Below are positions 7,812-16,509 of a stretch of DNA of 64,000 nucleotides, one piece after another. The notes under the pieces were generated by a model. The model made no database searches. It was not told the origin of the DNA and saw only the letters and a list, made by a program, of their open reading frames with translations. The first letter of the stretch is position 1. Each line of letters starts with the position of its first letter. Origin of the DNA: Dyella terrae (lineage in GTDB: Bacteria; Pseudomonadota; Gammaproteobacteria; Xanthomonadales; Rhodanobacteraceae); NCBI RefSeq assembly GCF_022394535.1, contig NZ_CP089414.1:2480001-2544000 (forward strand), read 5' to 3'. A program made the translations under genes and the position numbers.

Positions 7812-9242
7812 TCAACCCGGCGGAAACTTCACACTAAACCGCGCCCCATTGAACTCCGGCGACCGATCAACCACTAGCTCGCCACCGTAAGCACGAATGA
7901 TGTCCTGCACGATCGACAAGCCGATCCCGTGCCCTTGTACGCGCTCATCACCACGCACGCCACGCTGCAGCACGCTCTCAATCTTGTCGTCGTCGATACC
8001 CGGACCATCGTCCTCCACGCTCAGCCACAGGCCGGGTCGCTGGCGTCCCGCCACCGGGCGCATCTTCACCACTAGCAGCACGCGGTGACTCGCCCACTTG
8101 AAGGCGTTTTCCAACAGATTGCCCATCAGCTCGAGCAAGTCACCCTGCTCGCCGTAGAACGAGGCGTTGTCGTCGATATCGAATTCGCACAGCACGTTCT
8201 TGGCGGCGTAGACCTTCTCCAGGCTTTGCACCAGGTCTTCCGCGTGCCCTGCAATGGGAATGGCGGTGGTGGCGAAGGTCTGGCGGCCTGAGGTTGCCGC
8301 GCGCGCGAGCTGATATGCCACCAGCTCGTCCATCTTGCGCACCTGCTCCAGCACCTGGTTACGAAGATCAGGCGAATCGCTTTCCAGGCCCGAACGGATC
8401 ACCGCCAGCGGCGTTTTCAAGCTATGCGCGAGATCGGCCAGCGTGTTGCGTGTGCGCACGCGCTGTTCGCGCTCGCTATCGATGAAGGCGTTGATGCGCT
8501 CGGTAAGACCGGTGAGCTCCTGCGGATACTGGTCGCCCAGATGCTCGCGGTCGCCGCGCTCCACGCGCGACATTTCGTTGGCCACTTTGCGCAAGGGCGT
8601 CAGGCTCCAGCGCAGTAACAAAAGCTGCAGCAGGATAAGCATCACGCCCAGCGAGGCCAGCCAGAACACAAGGCTACGTCGGAATACCGCGTTGCGGCCT
8701 TCGAGCTGGTCTTCGGTCTGCGCCACCATAAAGGTGAGGTGCACCGATTTCTTCTCCGACGTATCGAGCGCTACGCCGTAGATGTAGTAATACAAGCGCC
8801 CCATGCGCGTATCGACGGGGCCGACAAACTCGCCCTCGCCCGGCGCAAGCGGACGCAGGAAAGCGAAGTCGCGCCCGATAGCCGACGGCGATTCCCATTT
8901 GAAACCGCCGTCGCCGATGGTCACGGCGTAAAGACCCGAACCCGGTCGCGAGAAACTCGGATCGGGTGGCGTATCGGGCAGCAGCACTTTGCCGGAGCGA
9001 CCGACTTCGGTGCCCGCCAGATAGGCTACGACGAAATTCTGAAGACGATCCTGCAGTCCCTTGCGCGAACTATCGGCAGCTGTACGCATAAGCGTAAGGC
9101 CGACCACGCCGAGGAATGCAGCCAGCACGAAGCCAGTCGCCAACGCCGCACGCGCCGCCAGTGAGAACGGGCGGCGCGGCGGGGGCGAATCATTCGTCTT
9201 CGGCTTCGCTGCGAGGGATGGCAAAGCGGTATCCGCGTCCAC
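7812..9242 (-). CDS. phoQ: PhoQ-type sensor histidine kinase
   Basis: Membrane sensor kinase partner of the regulator at 9190. Order: TM1 (LATGFVLAAFLGVVGLTL), periplasmic sensor of ~130 residues, TM2 (LVFWLASLGVMLILLQLLLL), HAMP, dimerisation helix with the phospho-accepting His (LADLAHSLKTPLAVIRS), then the ATP-binding boxes NLLENAFKWA, SVEDDGPGID and GHGIGLSIV. There is no ATG near the expected start; the frame allows a GTG at 9242, which overlaps the regulator gene by 53 bp. That start is a guess, and the true one may be nearer 9180-9200. Signals sensed by PhoQ in relatives are divalent cations and cationic peptides. Confidence 0.88.
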   Translation of the reverse strand: MDADTALPSLAAKPKTNDSPPPRRPFSLAARAALATGFVLAAFLGVVGLTLMRTAADSSRKGLQDRLQNFVVAYLAGTEVGRSGKVLLPDTPPDPSFSRPGSGLYAVTIGDGGFKWESPSAIGRDFAFLRPLAPGEGEFVGPVDTRMGRLYYYIYGVALDTSEKKSVHLTFMVAQTEDQLEGRNAVFRRSLVFWLASLGVMLILLQLLLLRWSLTPLRKVANEMSRVERGDREHLGDQYPQELTGLTERINAFIDSEREQRVRTRNTLADLAHSLKTPLAVIRSGLESDSPDLRNQVLEQVRKMDELVAYQLARAATSGRQTFATTAIPIAGHAEDLVQSLEKVYAAKNVLCEFDIDDNASFYGEQGDLLELMGNLLENAFKWASHRVLLVVKMRPVAGRQRPGLWLSVEDDGPGIDDDKIESVLQRGVRGDERVQGHGIGLSIVQDIIRAYGGELVVDRSPEFNGARFSVKFPPG

Positions 9243-9882
9243 GTACCGTCTCGATGGGCTTGAGGTTGCCTTCCGGGTCCAGCTTCCTGCGCAGGCGGCC
9301 GATGAAGACCTCCAGCACATTGGAATCGCGATCGAAATCCTGCTGGTAGATGTGCTCAGTCAAGTCGGCCTTGGAGACCAGCTCGCCCGCGTGCAGCATC
9401 AGGTATTCGAGCACCTTGTACTCGTAGCTGGTCAGGTCGACCACCTTGCCTTCCACGGTCACCGTCTGCGCGGTGGTGTCCAGCTTGATCGGGCCGCAGG
9501 CCAGCACCGGCTTGGACCAACCGCTGGCGCGGCGCACCAGCGCGTTGATGCGCGCCAGCAGTTCTTCGACGTGGAACGGCTTGACGAGGTAATCGTCGGC
9601 GCCGTGCTTGAGGCCTTCCACCTTGTCCTGCCAGCCGCCGCGGGCGGTGAGGATCAGGATGGGGTAACGCTGGCCGGCCTCGCGCAGCGCCTTGATCAGG
9701 TCCATGCCCGACATCTTCGGCAGGCCCAGGTCGATGATGGCCAGATCGAAGGGCACTTCGCGCCCCATGTACAAGCCTTCTTCGCCGTCCTGGGCTGCAT
9801 CGACGGCAAAACCATCGCGCTTCAGGCGTGCGGCGAGGGTCTCGCGCAACGGCGCCTCGTCCTCAACCAAAAGAATGCGCAT
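9190..9882 (-). CDS. phoP: PhoP-type response regulator
   Basis: 230 residues: receiver domain (RILLVEDEAPLRETLAARL, phospho-acceptor in IIDLGLPKMSGMDL, conserved Lys in DDYLVKPF) and OmpR/PhoB winged helix (LTSYEYKVLEYLMLHAGELV, RLRRKLDPEG, ETVRGRGYRF). Binds DNA when phosphorylated by the adjacent kinase. Its ATG abuts the stop of the small PepSY-like gene upstream (one base shared), so the three genes form a tight operon. Confidence 0.93.
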   Translation of the reverse strand: MRILLVEDEAPLRETLAARLKRDGFAVDAAQDGEEGLYMGREVPFDLAIIDLGLPKMSGMDLIKALREAGQRYPILILTARGGWQDKVEGLKHGADDYLVKPFHVEELLARINALVRRASGWSKPVLACGPIKLDTTAQTVTVEGKVVDLTSYEYKVLEYLMLHAGELVSKADLTEHIYQQDFDRDSNVLEVFIGRLRRKLDPEGNLKPIETVRGRGYRFAIPRSEAEDE

Positions 9883-10202
9883 CAGTGTTTCTCCTTGTTG
9901 CTTCCACCGTCAGTGGACGGGTTCTTGGTCGGATCACCGGAAGCCGGCCCCTTGCTGGCATCCGTGGTTACGGTCACTACGCGTACGTGCCCCGTCGGCG
10001 TGAGCACTTTGACGCGGTGTTCGAACGAACTGCGGCCCCGACGCACGGTGCTGGCGGACAATACCTTGCCGCCGGTCTCGTGCTGTACCTGGGTCACGGC
10101 CTGCTCCAACGACATGGCTGGCTCGTTGGATTGCGCCGCCCAGGCGCTTGCGCCCGTCGAGCACGCCAGCAGCCAGACCAAAGGGCGCAGGATTGTTTTC
10201 AT
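9882..10202 (-). CDS. Small exported PepSY-like protein
   Basis: 106 residues from the ATG complementary to 10200-10202. A signal peptide (MKTILRPLVWLLACSTGASA) precedes a short domain (SLEQAVTQVQHETGGKVLSA, FEHRVKVLTPTGHVRVVTV) with the pattern of PepSY domains, and a Lys/Ser-rich tail. It is first in the phoP-phoQ operon; such small periplasmic PepSY genes are common next to phoPQ in xanthomonads and may modulate the sensor. That role is inference. Confidence 0.75.
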   Translation of the reverse strand: MKTILRPLVWLLACSTGASAWAAQSNEPAMSLEQAVTQVQHETGGKVLSASTVRRGRSSFEHRVKVLTPTGHVRVVTVTTDASKGPASGDPTKNPSTDGGSNKEKH

Positions 10203-10298
10203 TTTGTTAAACAAGCCCGTAACACCTGCGGGGACGGTTTCCATCGTCGTTCAGACTATGGACTCGGGCCTGAATATTGACCGGATAAACCTGAACGG

Positions 10299-11315
10299 TC
10301 ACGCGGCAACCTGGGTTGGCGCCATGGCCTCCTCGATCAGACCCCAGCCAGCACCCGGCAAGTGCGCCCCCTCGCTCAGCCGGCGGCGGAAACCGCGGGC
10401 ACCCGGCTCGCCCTGGTACAGGCCCAGCAGGTGCCGGCTGATGTGCTTGAGCGCAGCGCCACGGGCCAGTTCGGCCTCGATATAGGGTCGCATGTGCAGG
10501 AGCACGTCCTCTCGGGTCGGCATGGGTTCCCCATACAGCGCGGCCTCGACCTGAGCCAGGATGTAGGGGTCGTGGTAGGCCGCCCGGCCAAGCATCACCC
10601 CATCCACCTGTTCCAGATGGGCCTGCACCTGTTCCACCGTGGTGATGCCGCCGTTGATGACGATGACCAGCCCGGGGAATTCACGCTTGAGGCGATAGAC
10701 CCGCTCGTAATCCAGCGGCGGGATCTCGCGGTTTTCCTTCGGGCTCAGGCCTTGCAGCCACGCCTTGCGGGCATGCACCACCAGTACCTCGACGCCCGCG
10801 GCAATCATCGTCTCCGTGAAGTGCTGCAGGTCCGCGTAGTCGTCCTGATCGTCCACGCCGATACGGCATTTGACCGTCACCGGCACGTCCACCGCGTCGC
10901 GCATGGCCTTGACGCAGTCACCCACCAGCGCGGGCTCACGCATCAGGCAGGCGCCGAAGCGGCCGGATTGCACGCGGTCCGAGGGGCAGCCCACGTTGAG
11001 GTTGATCTCGTCGTAGCCAGCCTCGGCGCCATAGCGCGCGGCGATGGCCAATTCCCCCGGCTCGCTGCCGCCTAGTTGCAACGCTACCGGGTGCTCCTGC
11101 TGGCTGTGTTCGAGCAAGCGCAGCTGCTTGCCACGTACCAGCGCGGCACTGGTCACCATCTCGGTGTACAGGCGGGCATGCGGGGATAGCAGACGGTGGA
11201 AGTACCGGCAGTGCCGGTCCGTCCAGTCCATCATGGGGGCCACACATACACGAAATGAGTTAGCATCTGGGGCTAACCCTTGCGTTTCCTTGCTTTCGTG
11301 ACTGAGTGAAACCAT
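10299..11315 (-). CDS. dusA: tRNA-dihydrouridine synthase A, with an island-supplied N-terminus
   Basis: FMN enzyme reducing U20/U20a in tRNA. Landmarks: VAPMMDWTDRHCRYF, LQLGGSEPGELA, INLNVGCPSDRVQSGRFGACLM, catalytic Cys in that loop, and VINGGITTVEQV. The start used is the ATG at 11315 (338 residues). The first ~25 residues (VSLSHESKETQGLAPDANS) come from the island side of the junction. The original start, MSAPTQAPRQPIQKDDWRLT followed by VAPMMD, is stranded at 44024-44122. The island therefore rebuilt the gene rather than destroying it. Chromosomal neighbour on the right was originally fpr. Confidence 0.95.
   Translation of the reverse strand: MVSLSHESKETQGLAPDANSFRVCVAPMMDWTDRHCRYFHRLLSPHARLYTEMVTSAALVRGKQLRLLEHSQQEHPVALQLGGSEPGELAIAARYGAEAGYDEINLNVGCPSDRVQSGRFGACLMREPALVGDCVKAMRDAVDVPVTVKCRIGVDDQDDYADLQHFTETMIAAGVEVLVVHARKAWLQGLSPKENREIPPLDYERVYRLKREFPGLVIVINGGITTVEQVQAHLEQVDGVMLGRAAYHDPYILAQVEAALYGEPMPTREDVLLHMRPYIEAELARGAALKHISRHLLGLYQGEPGARGFRRRLSEGAHLPGAGWGLIEEAMAPTQVAA
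11227..11234. other. attL core of the dusA island
   Basis: TCCATCAT, coding for the MMD of the VAPMMDWT motif of dusA, repeated directly at 44046-44053. Exact crossover cannot be placed more finely because both sides encode the same amino acids with different codons. Confidence 0.7.
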
Positions 11316-11375
11316 CGCATTACTACTCGTTTTGTGTGTTTTCCGGCCATTTTTCGGCCACCGGTGTAACATTCA

Positions 11376-11401
11376 GTGCAACACAAGGAGAAATGTTGCA
11401 C
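11376..11401. promoter_or_regulatory. Palindrome around the integrase ribosome-binding site
   Basis: GTGCAACA (11376-11383) and TGTTGCAC (11394-11401) are perfect inverted arms with CAAGGAGAAA between them, so the AAGGAG of the integrase sits in the loop. It could be an operator or an RNA hairpin that limits integrase translation. Confidence 0.5.
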
Positions 11402-11402
11402 C

Positions 11403-12449
11403 GTGGGCACCATCCTGACTCGCCGTCGCAAGGACGGCCAATCGAGCTACACGGCGGTGATCCGCCTCAAGAAAGCGGGCAAGGTCATCCATAGCGAAAC
11501 GGAGACCTTTGGCCGCAAGTCGCTGGCACTGGAGTGGATGCGCCGGCGTGAGGTGGAACTTGACCAGCATCGTGCCCGTGGAACACTCCACGGCGCCAAG
11601 ACAACGCTGGCCAACCTTATCAAATGGTACCGCGAGACCGTTGGCCCCACAGCCAAGTGGGGGCGAACAAAGGCATTCGACCTGATCCGCCTCGAAGGGT
11701 GCGACATTGCGCGCCGGGTGGCCACCGAGCTGGCCACCGCCGACTACATCAGCCACGTGATGGCCCGGCGCAATGACGGCGCTGGCCCCGCCACCGTTGG
11801 AAACGACCTAGTCTGGATCGGCCAGGTGCTGCGCTCTGCCCGTGCCGAGTTCAATCTCCCGCTCCGCCTCGACCTGCTGGCCGATGCTCGCCACGAACTG
11901 CGACAACGCAAGGTGATCCGCAAGTCGCGCTGGCGAGATCGACGCGTGACGCCGGCAGAGGATGCCGCACTGCGCGACTATTTCGCCCGCCGGGATAGGC
12001 GTGCTGTGATTCCCATGTCAGATATCTACGCCTTCGCGGTGACCACGACACGCCGGCAAGAAGAAATAACCGAGATCCGGCGCTCGAACTTTGAGCGTCC
12101 ATGCGCCTGGCTCGATGACGTAAAGCACCCAACCATGAAGGAAGGCAACCGGAAGAAGTTCCGCATGCTTCCAGAGGCCTGGGACATCATCGACAGGCAA
12201 CCTGAGGTCGACGGCGAAGACCGTGTATTCCCGTACAACCCCAAGTCGATAGGCGAAGCATTTGCTCGAGCTTGCAAGGCACTCGGCATCGAGAAGCTGA
12301 CCTTTCATGACCTCCGCCACGAAGCCACCTCTCGCCTGTTCGAGCGCGGCTACGCCATTCAAGAAGTAGCGCAGTTTTCGTTGCACGAGTCGTGGCAAAC
12401 GCTCAAGCGATACACGCATCTGCGACCCGAGCAGCTGGTCGACCGCTGA
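11403..12449 (+). CDS. int: Tyrosine recombinase (dusA-targeting island integrase)
   Basis: 348 residues from the GTG at 11403, which follows AAGGAG by 12 bases; a GTG at 11376 is in frame but has no ribosome-binding site. N-terminal VGTILTRRRKDGQSSYTAVI is typical of this integrase group. Catalytic residues: first Arg in AVTTTRRQEEITEIR, the HDLRHEATSR box, and HESWQTLKRYTHL with the nucleophilic Tyr. It catalyses insertion and excision at the dusA 5' end. Position next to the attachment site and inward orientation fit the known family of dusA-specific integrases. Confidence 0.95.
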   Translation: MGTILTRRRKDGQSSYTAVIRLKKAGKVIHSETETFGRKSLALEWMRRREVELDQHRARGTLHGAKTTLANLIKWYRETVGPTAKWGRTKAFDLIRLEGCDIARRVATELATADYISHVMARRNDGAGPATVGNDLVWIGQVLRSARAEFNLPLRLDLLADARHELRQRKVIRKSRWRDRRVTPAEDAALRDYFARRDRRAVIPMSDIYAFAVTTTRRQEEITEIRRSNFERPCAWLDDVKHPTMKEGNRKKFRMLPEAWDIIDRQPEVDGEDRVFPYNPKSIGEAFARACKALGIEKLTFHDLRHEATSRLFERGYAIQEVAQFSLHESWQTLKRYTHLRPEQLVDR

Positions 12450-12577
12450 GCCGCGCTGCAGCTGCCGGCGGCCACCACGCACCACGCGACACAGGCGGGC
12501 ACAGTCGATGCATACCGCTGCGCCCCCACGCCGATATGGAAGCCGTGGGGGAATCGTCAGTGGCAAGGAGTACCACC

Positions 12578-12787
12578 ATGAAAAACAGCAGCACCATCTT
12601 CACCACGCTTGATCGCGCGATCGAGCACGTGGATGCCATCGAGACGCTCGGCGCGAGCCTGGCAGCAGGCATGCACGCCGGCGTCGTGATCCCCGACCAC
12701 GTGCAAACGCTCATGGCCATGATGGCCAAGCAGCTGCGCGAGCAACTGGCAGAGCTGGGCGAGATGCTGCAAGGGGCGAGCGAGTAA
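12578..12787 (+). CDS. Small helical protein (island paralogue 1)
   Basis: 69 residues from the ATG at 12578, 7 bases after AAGGAG. Predicted all-helical: LDRAIEHVDAIETLGASLAA, GMHAG, then LMAMMAKQLREQLAELGEML. The GMHAG/GMHTG element and the helix pattern recur in the 76-residue protein at 17165, so the two are probable paralogues. No known function; small proteins of this shape are frequent in phages and islands. Confidence 0.6.
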   Translation: MKNSSTIFTTLDRAIEHVDAIETLGASLAAGMHAGVVIPDHVQTLMAMMAKQLREQLAELGEMLQGASE

Positions 12788-12851
12788 GAAACAAGTGGCT
12801 GCCCGTTAGGCATCCCTACTTATATAGCCCCAATGGGTGGCTTCGTCGGAA

Positions 12852-13057
12852 ACGGGTAATTTTGGTAATCACACCATCGACCAACCATGATTTCCACGGA
12901 AAAACAGCGTGTTACGAGACTAGGGCAAAGGTAACCAAAAGGTAATTAATGAGTAATCTGATTACCTTTATAGACGGTAATTTTCCCCACACATCAAATC
13001 GTTTACTTTCAGGCACTTAAATTGAATGGGTAATTTTAATTACCCTCAAATTACCTT
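12852..13057. promoter_or_regulatory. AT-rich cluster of GGTAAT repeats
   Basis: About ten copies of GGTAAT(TTT) or its complement ATTACC are packed into ~200 bp, ending with the 18-bp palindrome GGGTAATT-TT-AATTACCC (13028-13045). The composition contrasts sharply with the GC-rich surroundings. It could be an operator array or iterons of an origin. No replication protein gene is visible. Confidence 0.5.
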
Positions 13058-13062
13058 TCCGG

Positions 13063-13617
13063 GTGCCCCTGCTTCTCGTTACTTATCAATTCGTTAGGGC
13101 GGGCAAAGGTGCGGCGGTTACCTTCATCACCTTTTGCCGCGCCCAGCCCAACCGCGCTCAGATTGAGCGGCGCCCACCTGTTCCAACCGCTGAGATAGCG
13201 CCCGCGTATCGTCGCCCTGCACGGCATTCGCCAGGCAATGACCGCAGAGCAAAAAACGTGTCCATCTACTACGAGCGCCGGCTATGGGAGGACGCAGAGG
13301 CCTACCTGTTCTGCTCGACTTTCGATTACCGGCCCATCTGTGTCGTAGCCAAAATCGGCGACGGCTGGGAGCTTCGCTTCTTGCGCGGCAGCTCCAACCC
13401 CGGCCCCTTCCCCTACGCCTCGTTCGAGAAGGCCAAACGGCACGTGTTCCGCTACGTCGAACCGCGCGAGCGCCGGATAACGGGAGGCCCGCCGCGCCCA
13501 AATTCAAATGCCTCGACGCCACCCGCAAGCGAAGCACTGCTTACGCCACGCGAACCGCTCCACTCCATTCACCCGAGCCGACTGCCTCGGCGCAAGGGAT
13601 GGTGGAAAGTAAAGTAG
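13063..13617 (+). CDS. Hypothetical protein, start uncertain
   Basis: The open frame is 184 codons. The first ~65 are basic and poorly protein-like; from the GTG at 13258 it looks genuine (WEDAEAYLFCSTFDYRPICV, WELRFLRGSS, FPYASFEKAKRHVFRYVEP). No family recognised and no targeting signal. It lies between the GGTAAT cluster and a convergent membrane protein gene. Confidence 0.4.
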   Translation: MPLLLVTYQFVRAGKGAAVTFITFCRAQPNRAQIERRPPVPTAEIAPAYRRPARHSPGNDRRAKNVSIYYERRLWEDAEAYLFCSTFDYRPICVVAKIGDGWELRFLRGSSNPGPFPYASFEKAKRHVFRYVEPRERRITGGPPRPNSNASTPPASEALLTPREPLHSIHPSRLPRRKGWWKVK

Positions 13618-13637
13618 GGGTCTCGCCGCGTCTTCGC

Positions 13638-14588
13638 TCAATGCTTCCGAGTCAGTTTGCGGAGGTACGCCGGAATGATTGCAAAGGACCAATTGGTCCT
13701 CGGATTTTCGAACGTGGCAGTTGGCGCTTGTATGTCGTGCTTCTCTGCGGCGTACATAACATCCAGCGCTCCCGTACCGTGCGAGGCCAGGGCTTCCGAC
13801 AGCTGTCCAAATGAAGCTTTCATCATTGTTTCCAACTTCTTGCGCTCGTCTACCTGAGCTTGAGTTGGCGCGGCCAACCCAAGTTCGGATCGCAAGCAGT
13901 CGAGCGTTCCACGCATCTGATCATTTAGAGGGGAAAGAACCGTCATCAGCAAAATTTGAAATTTGCCGACCTCCACAGCGTGCTCGTTGTGCATTGCGCT
14001 GCGCGCATCAACAAGGGCCGTGTGTCGTTCCAAGGCTCCCTTATTCATCATGGACAACATGCCCCAGTACTTAGGATCGTCGCGGCCAGACAAGTTGTAC
14101 TGGCGCATCAATTCGACAATGTTTTTTTGTTCCAGCTGCACATCGCTTATTAGGCCCGTATGCGTCCTAGCTTTAGCCTCCAGCTTACGGGCTTTACTGG
14201 CCTCCACCGTGAGTCCTTGTAAGGCCATCGCGAACGTGGTCCCCAATGTCTGAGCACGAAGCGCGGTCATTGGCGTGCACACTAGTTGTACCTTGCCCAC
14301 CGAAATCGCCACGCCATTGAGCTTCCTTTGTCGTTCCGCCTCATCGCCTTCGTGAACAAGCTGGGACAGTTCAGTGACAGCCGCCGTGCACAGTTGTACG
14401 GCCTCCAGATAAACCTCGCGCCTTAACATGGATAGACGGTCAAGCCCTTTCTGACCAGCGTCGTGCTGTCGCTGCCGCCATTGAATGAAAAGATTGAAAC
14501 AATTAGTAATTAATGCACTCAACAACGCTGAGGCTGCGCCTACTATTGCTGCAAGCAGAGCAATGCCAGTGGACGACGTCCAGTTCAT
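13638..14588 (-). CDS. Membrane-anchored protein of unknown function
   Basis: 316 residues from the ATG complementary to 14586-14588; an upstream in-frame ATG at 14648 is less likely because the membrane segment should be near the N-terminus. One transmembrane helix (GIALLAAIVGAASALLSALI), then a long helical cytoplasmic part rich in Leu, Glu and Arg (RREVYLEAVQLCTAAVTELS) that may be a coiled coil. No catalytic motif. Island cargo; possibly part of an uncharacterised defence or signalling function, but nothing in the sequence proves it. Confidence 0.6.
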   Translation of the reverse strand: MNWTSSTGIALLAAIVGAASALLSALITNCFNLFIQWRQRQHDAGQKGLDRLSMLRREVYLEAVQLCTAAVTELSQLVHEGDEAERQRKLNGVAISVGKVQLVCTPMTALRAQTLGTTFAMALQGLTVEASKARKLEAKARTHTGLISDVQLEQKNIVELMRQYNLSGRDDPKYWGMLSMMNKGALERHTALVDARSAMHNEHAVEVGKFQILLMTVLSPLNDQMRGTLDCLRSELGLAAPTQAQVDERKKLETMMKASFGQLSEALASHGTGALDVMYAAEKHDIQAPTATFENPRTNWSFAIIPAYLRKLTRKH

Positions 14589-14805
14589 AGATCCGTTCCC
14601 CAGGTAACTCGTTCCAAAGCGTAGCGGAACCCGCACCGGCTGCATCAAATCTCATCATCGGCGATACCCCGCCCCACCCCAAAGGGCACGCTCCCAGGGG
14701 CTAGGTTCGAAGAACCCTGGCCTGTAGCACTCCGTGACGAATTTCACATCTTCCTCACGAGTCCGTGGGAGACCATCTAGGCTCAGGGAGACAAGGGGAA
14801 GGGAT

Positions 14806-15969
14806 ATGGACTTTGCGGCCAAGGTTTTCGTGGCCTCCATCGTTGCACTCGCGCTGTTTCAAGTGCCTCCAGTGATGGCTCAGACCCAACCGGCGAGCAA
14901 CATCACCTACACGTACAACGCTAAAGGCGAGCGGATCAGTAAGAATGTAGATGGCGTTGTCACTCGATTTGTCTACGACGAACGAGGCCATCTCACCACT
15001 GAAATAAGTCCGACCAACACCCGTGATTACATCTATCTCGGCGACATGTTGGTTTCGACTGTTGATACGCCAAAATCCCCAAGCGCCTCGCCATCTACTG
15101 TAGCGTACGTCACTACCGACCATACCGGGAATCCGCGCGCTGCAAGCGATGCATCTGGCAATTTAATCTGGCAGAACCCATACAAGAGCAATGCATGGGG
15201 CGACCAACCAACGCTGTCCAACGGATACGCTCTCAACGTGCGCTCTGTGGGTTCATACTTCGACCCGGAAACTGGATTGGTTTACAACATAAATCGTTAC
15301 TACGACCCGAATACAGGGCGCTTCATGGAGCCTGACCCGCTTGGTATGGCGGGAGGATTCAATCCTTATGCAGCGGTCAGCAACAATCCACTGAATCGAA
15401 TCGATCCTGACGGCTTACGCGATATCTTCGTGGGCGGCGCGGCTGATGGCACATACCATATCGTTGAAAGCTACTACGACCGCTATCACTCGACGCATCC
15501 AGACTCAGCGTATTACTCCTGGGAAGATCTCGCCGCCATCATCGACGACATCAACAACACGACCAAGAACGCACCTGGCGATCCTATCAATCTCATTGGT
15601 CACAGTTACGGTGGCGATACAGCGGCAGCGGCAGCACTAAAAGCATGCGGAAAGGTCAATCTACTCATTACGATCGATCCCGTAAGCCGCTTTCACTTTC
15701 GCGACATGCAAGCCATCAAAAGCAGTGTCGGAACGTGGGTAGATGTGGATGCAGAGGGCGGAAGCCCTTTTCGGTTGGACAATTTCATTGCGGGCATGGG
15801 AGGTGCGTGGAATGGAGACCCGAATGGAATCGCAGACTCCTACATTCAAGATAATTCTTCCTCGCACGGAGATTTCAGGCACATGATGAATGCTGCAGGC
15901 CCGGGGATAAACAGCCCTGCACAAGTTCTTGGCGGCGCACCGCTGGTGAACCCACCATTTCTCCAATAG
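14806..15969 (+). CDS. Short exported Rhs-core protein with lipase-like C-terminus
   Basis: 387 residues. Signal peptide (VFVASIVALALFQVPPVMAQ), two or three YD-repeat units (ITYTYNAKGERISKNVDGVV, TRFVYDERGHLTTE), and the Rhs-core end (YFDPETGLVYNINRYYDPNT, PDPLGMAGGFNPYAAVSNNP, then IDPDGL). After the core comes a ~180-residue variable tip with INLIGHSYGGDTAAAAA, a GxSxG nucleophile elbow of the alpha/beta-hydrolase type. Normal Rhs toxins are over 1000 residues, so this is a self-contained miniature with its own Sec signal. The ATG at 14806 follows AAGGGGAAGGG. The next gene is a lipoprotein only 12 bp away. Confidence 0.75.
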   Translation: MDFAAKVFVASIVALALFQVPPVMAQTQPASNITYTYNAKGERISKNVDGVVTRFVYDERGHLTTEISPTNTRDYIYLGDMLVSTVDTPKSPSASPSTVAYVTTDHTGNPRAASDASGNLIWQNPYKSNAWGDQPTLSNGYALNVRSVGSYFDPETGLVYNINRYYDPNTGRFMEPDPLGMAGGFNPYAAVSNNPLNRIDPDGLRDIFVGGAADGTYHIVESYYDRYHSTHPDSAYYSWEDLAAIIDDINNTTKNAPGDPINLIGHSYGGDTAAAAALKACGKVNLLITIDPVSRFHFRDMQAIKSSVGTWVDVDAEGGSPFRLDNFIAGMGGAWNGDPNGIADSYIQDNSSSHGDFRHMMNAAGPGINSPAQVLGGAPLVNPPFLQ

Positions 15970-15981
15970 GTAGCAGTTTCG

Positions 15982-16509
15982 ATGCTCACGCACCGCAAGC
16001 TTGTTGCAGTAGCAGCCATAATCTCAGGCGCCATGTCCTTGGCCGCGTGTACCCAGGGACCGAGGGACATTCGCGTTGTTTCCGTGACAGATGTGGACTT
16101 TAAGAACGAGTCGCAGCTTGAGTGGAATGACTACTTGAAGCCGCGCCCCTCCATCGCGATTTCGCGCATTGATTTCTCGACCAGCACCGACCTACTGGCT
16201 CTTGCCAGAAAACACGAATACAACATCGATTTCGTAGTTGGCCCGTGCAGTAAGGATGGGGTGAAAAAAAGTGTTGGGCCTTACGGTGGAGTCTATTGGG
16301 GCAAAGGGCAAATCTACTTCGGGACGAGAGATGCCGAGGTGCCTGGCTATGCAGAAGCTGTAGCCAAGGGACCAACCGTGACTTACCAGGTCTACGTGGA
16401 AAAGTTGCCATCACGGCCCCAAGAACCGCTCTGCTTCACTCTAGAAGGGGGCAACATGCTGGGCGGCAAACTGCGCTCCAATGTCGCGGTAATACCGAGC
16501 CACCCTTGA
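15982..16509 (+). CDS. Lipoprotein, candidate immunity to the Rhs lipase
   Basis: 175 residues; signal peptide with lipobox LAAC (AAIISGAMSLAAC), so it is anchored in the cell envelope. The mature part (VSVTDVDFKNESQLEWNDYL, LPSRPQEPLCFTLEGGNMLG) matches no family I know. It begins 12 bp after the mini-Rhs gene and shares its orientation. A periplasmic lipase toxin would need envelope-located immunity, so an immunity role is a reasonable inference. Confidence 0.65.
   Translation: MLTHRKLVAVAAIISGAMSLAACTQGPRDIRVVSVTDVDFKNESQLEWNDYLKPRPSIAISRIDFSTSTDLLALARKHEYNIDFVVGPCSKDGVKKSVGPYGGVYWGKGQIYFGTRDAEVPGYAEAVAKGPTVTYQVYVEKLPSRPQEPLCFTLEGGNMLGGKLRSNVAVIPSHP

Noticed and set aside
15982..16509. 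Lipoprotein as lysozyme inhibitor
   Set aside because: No PliI, MliC or Ivy motif is visible; only position suggests immunity.
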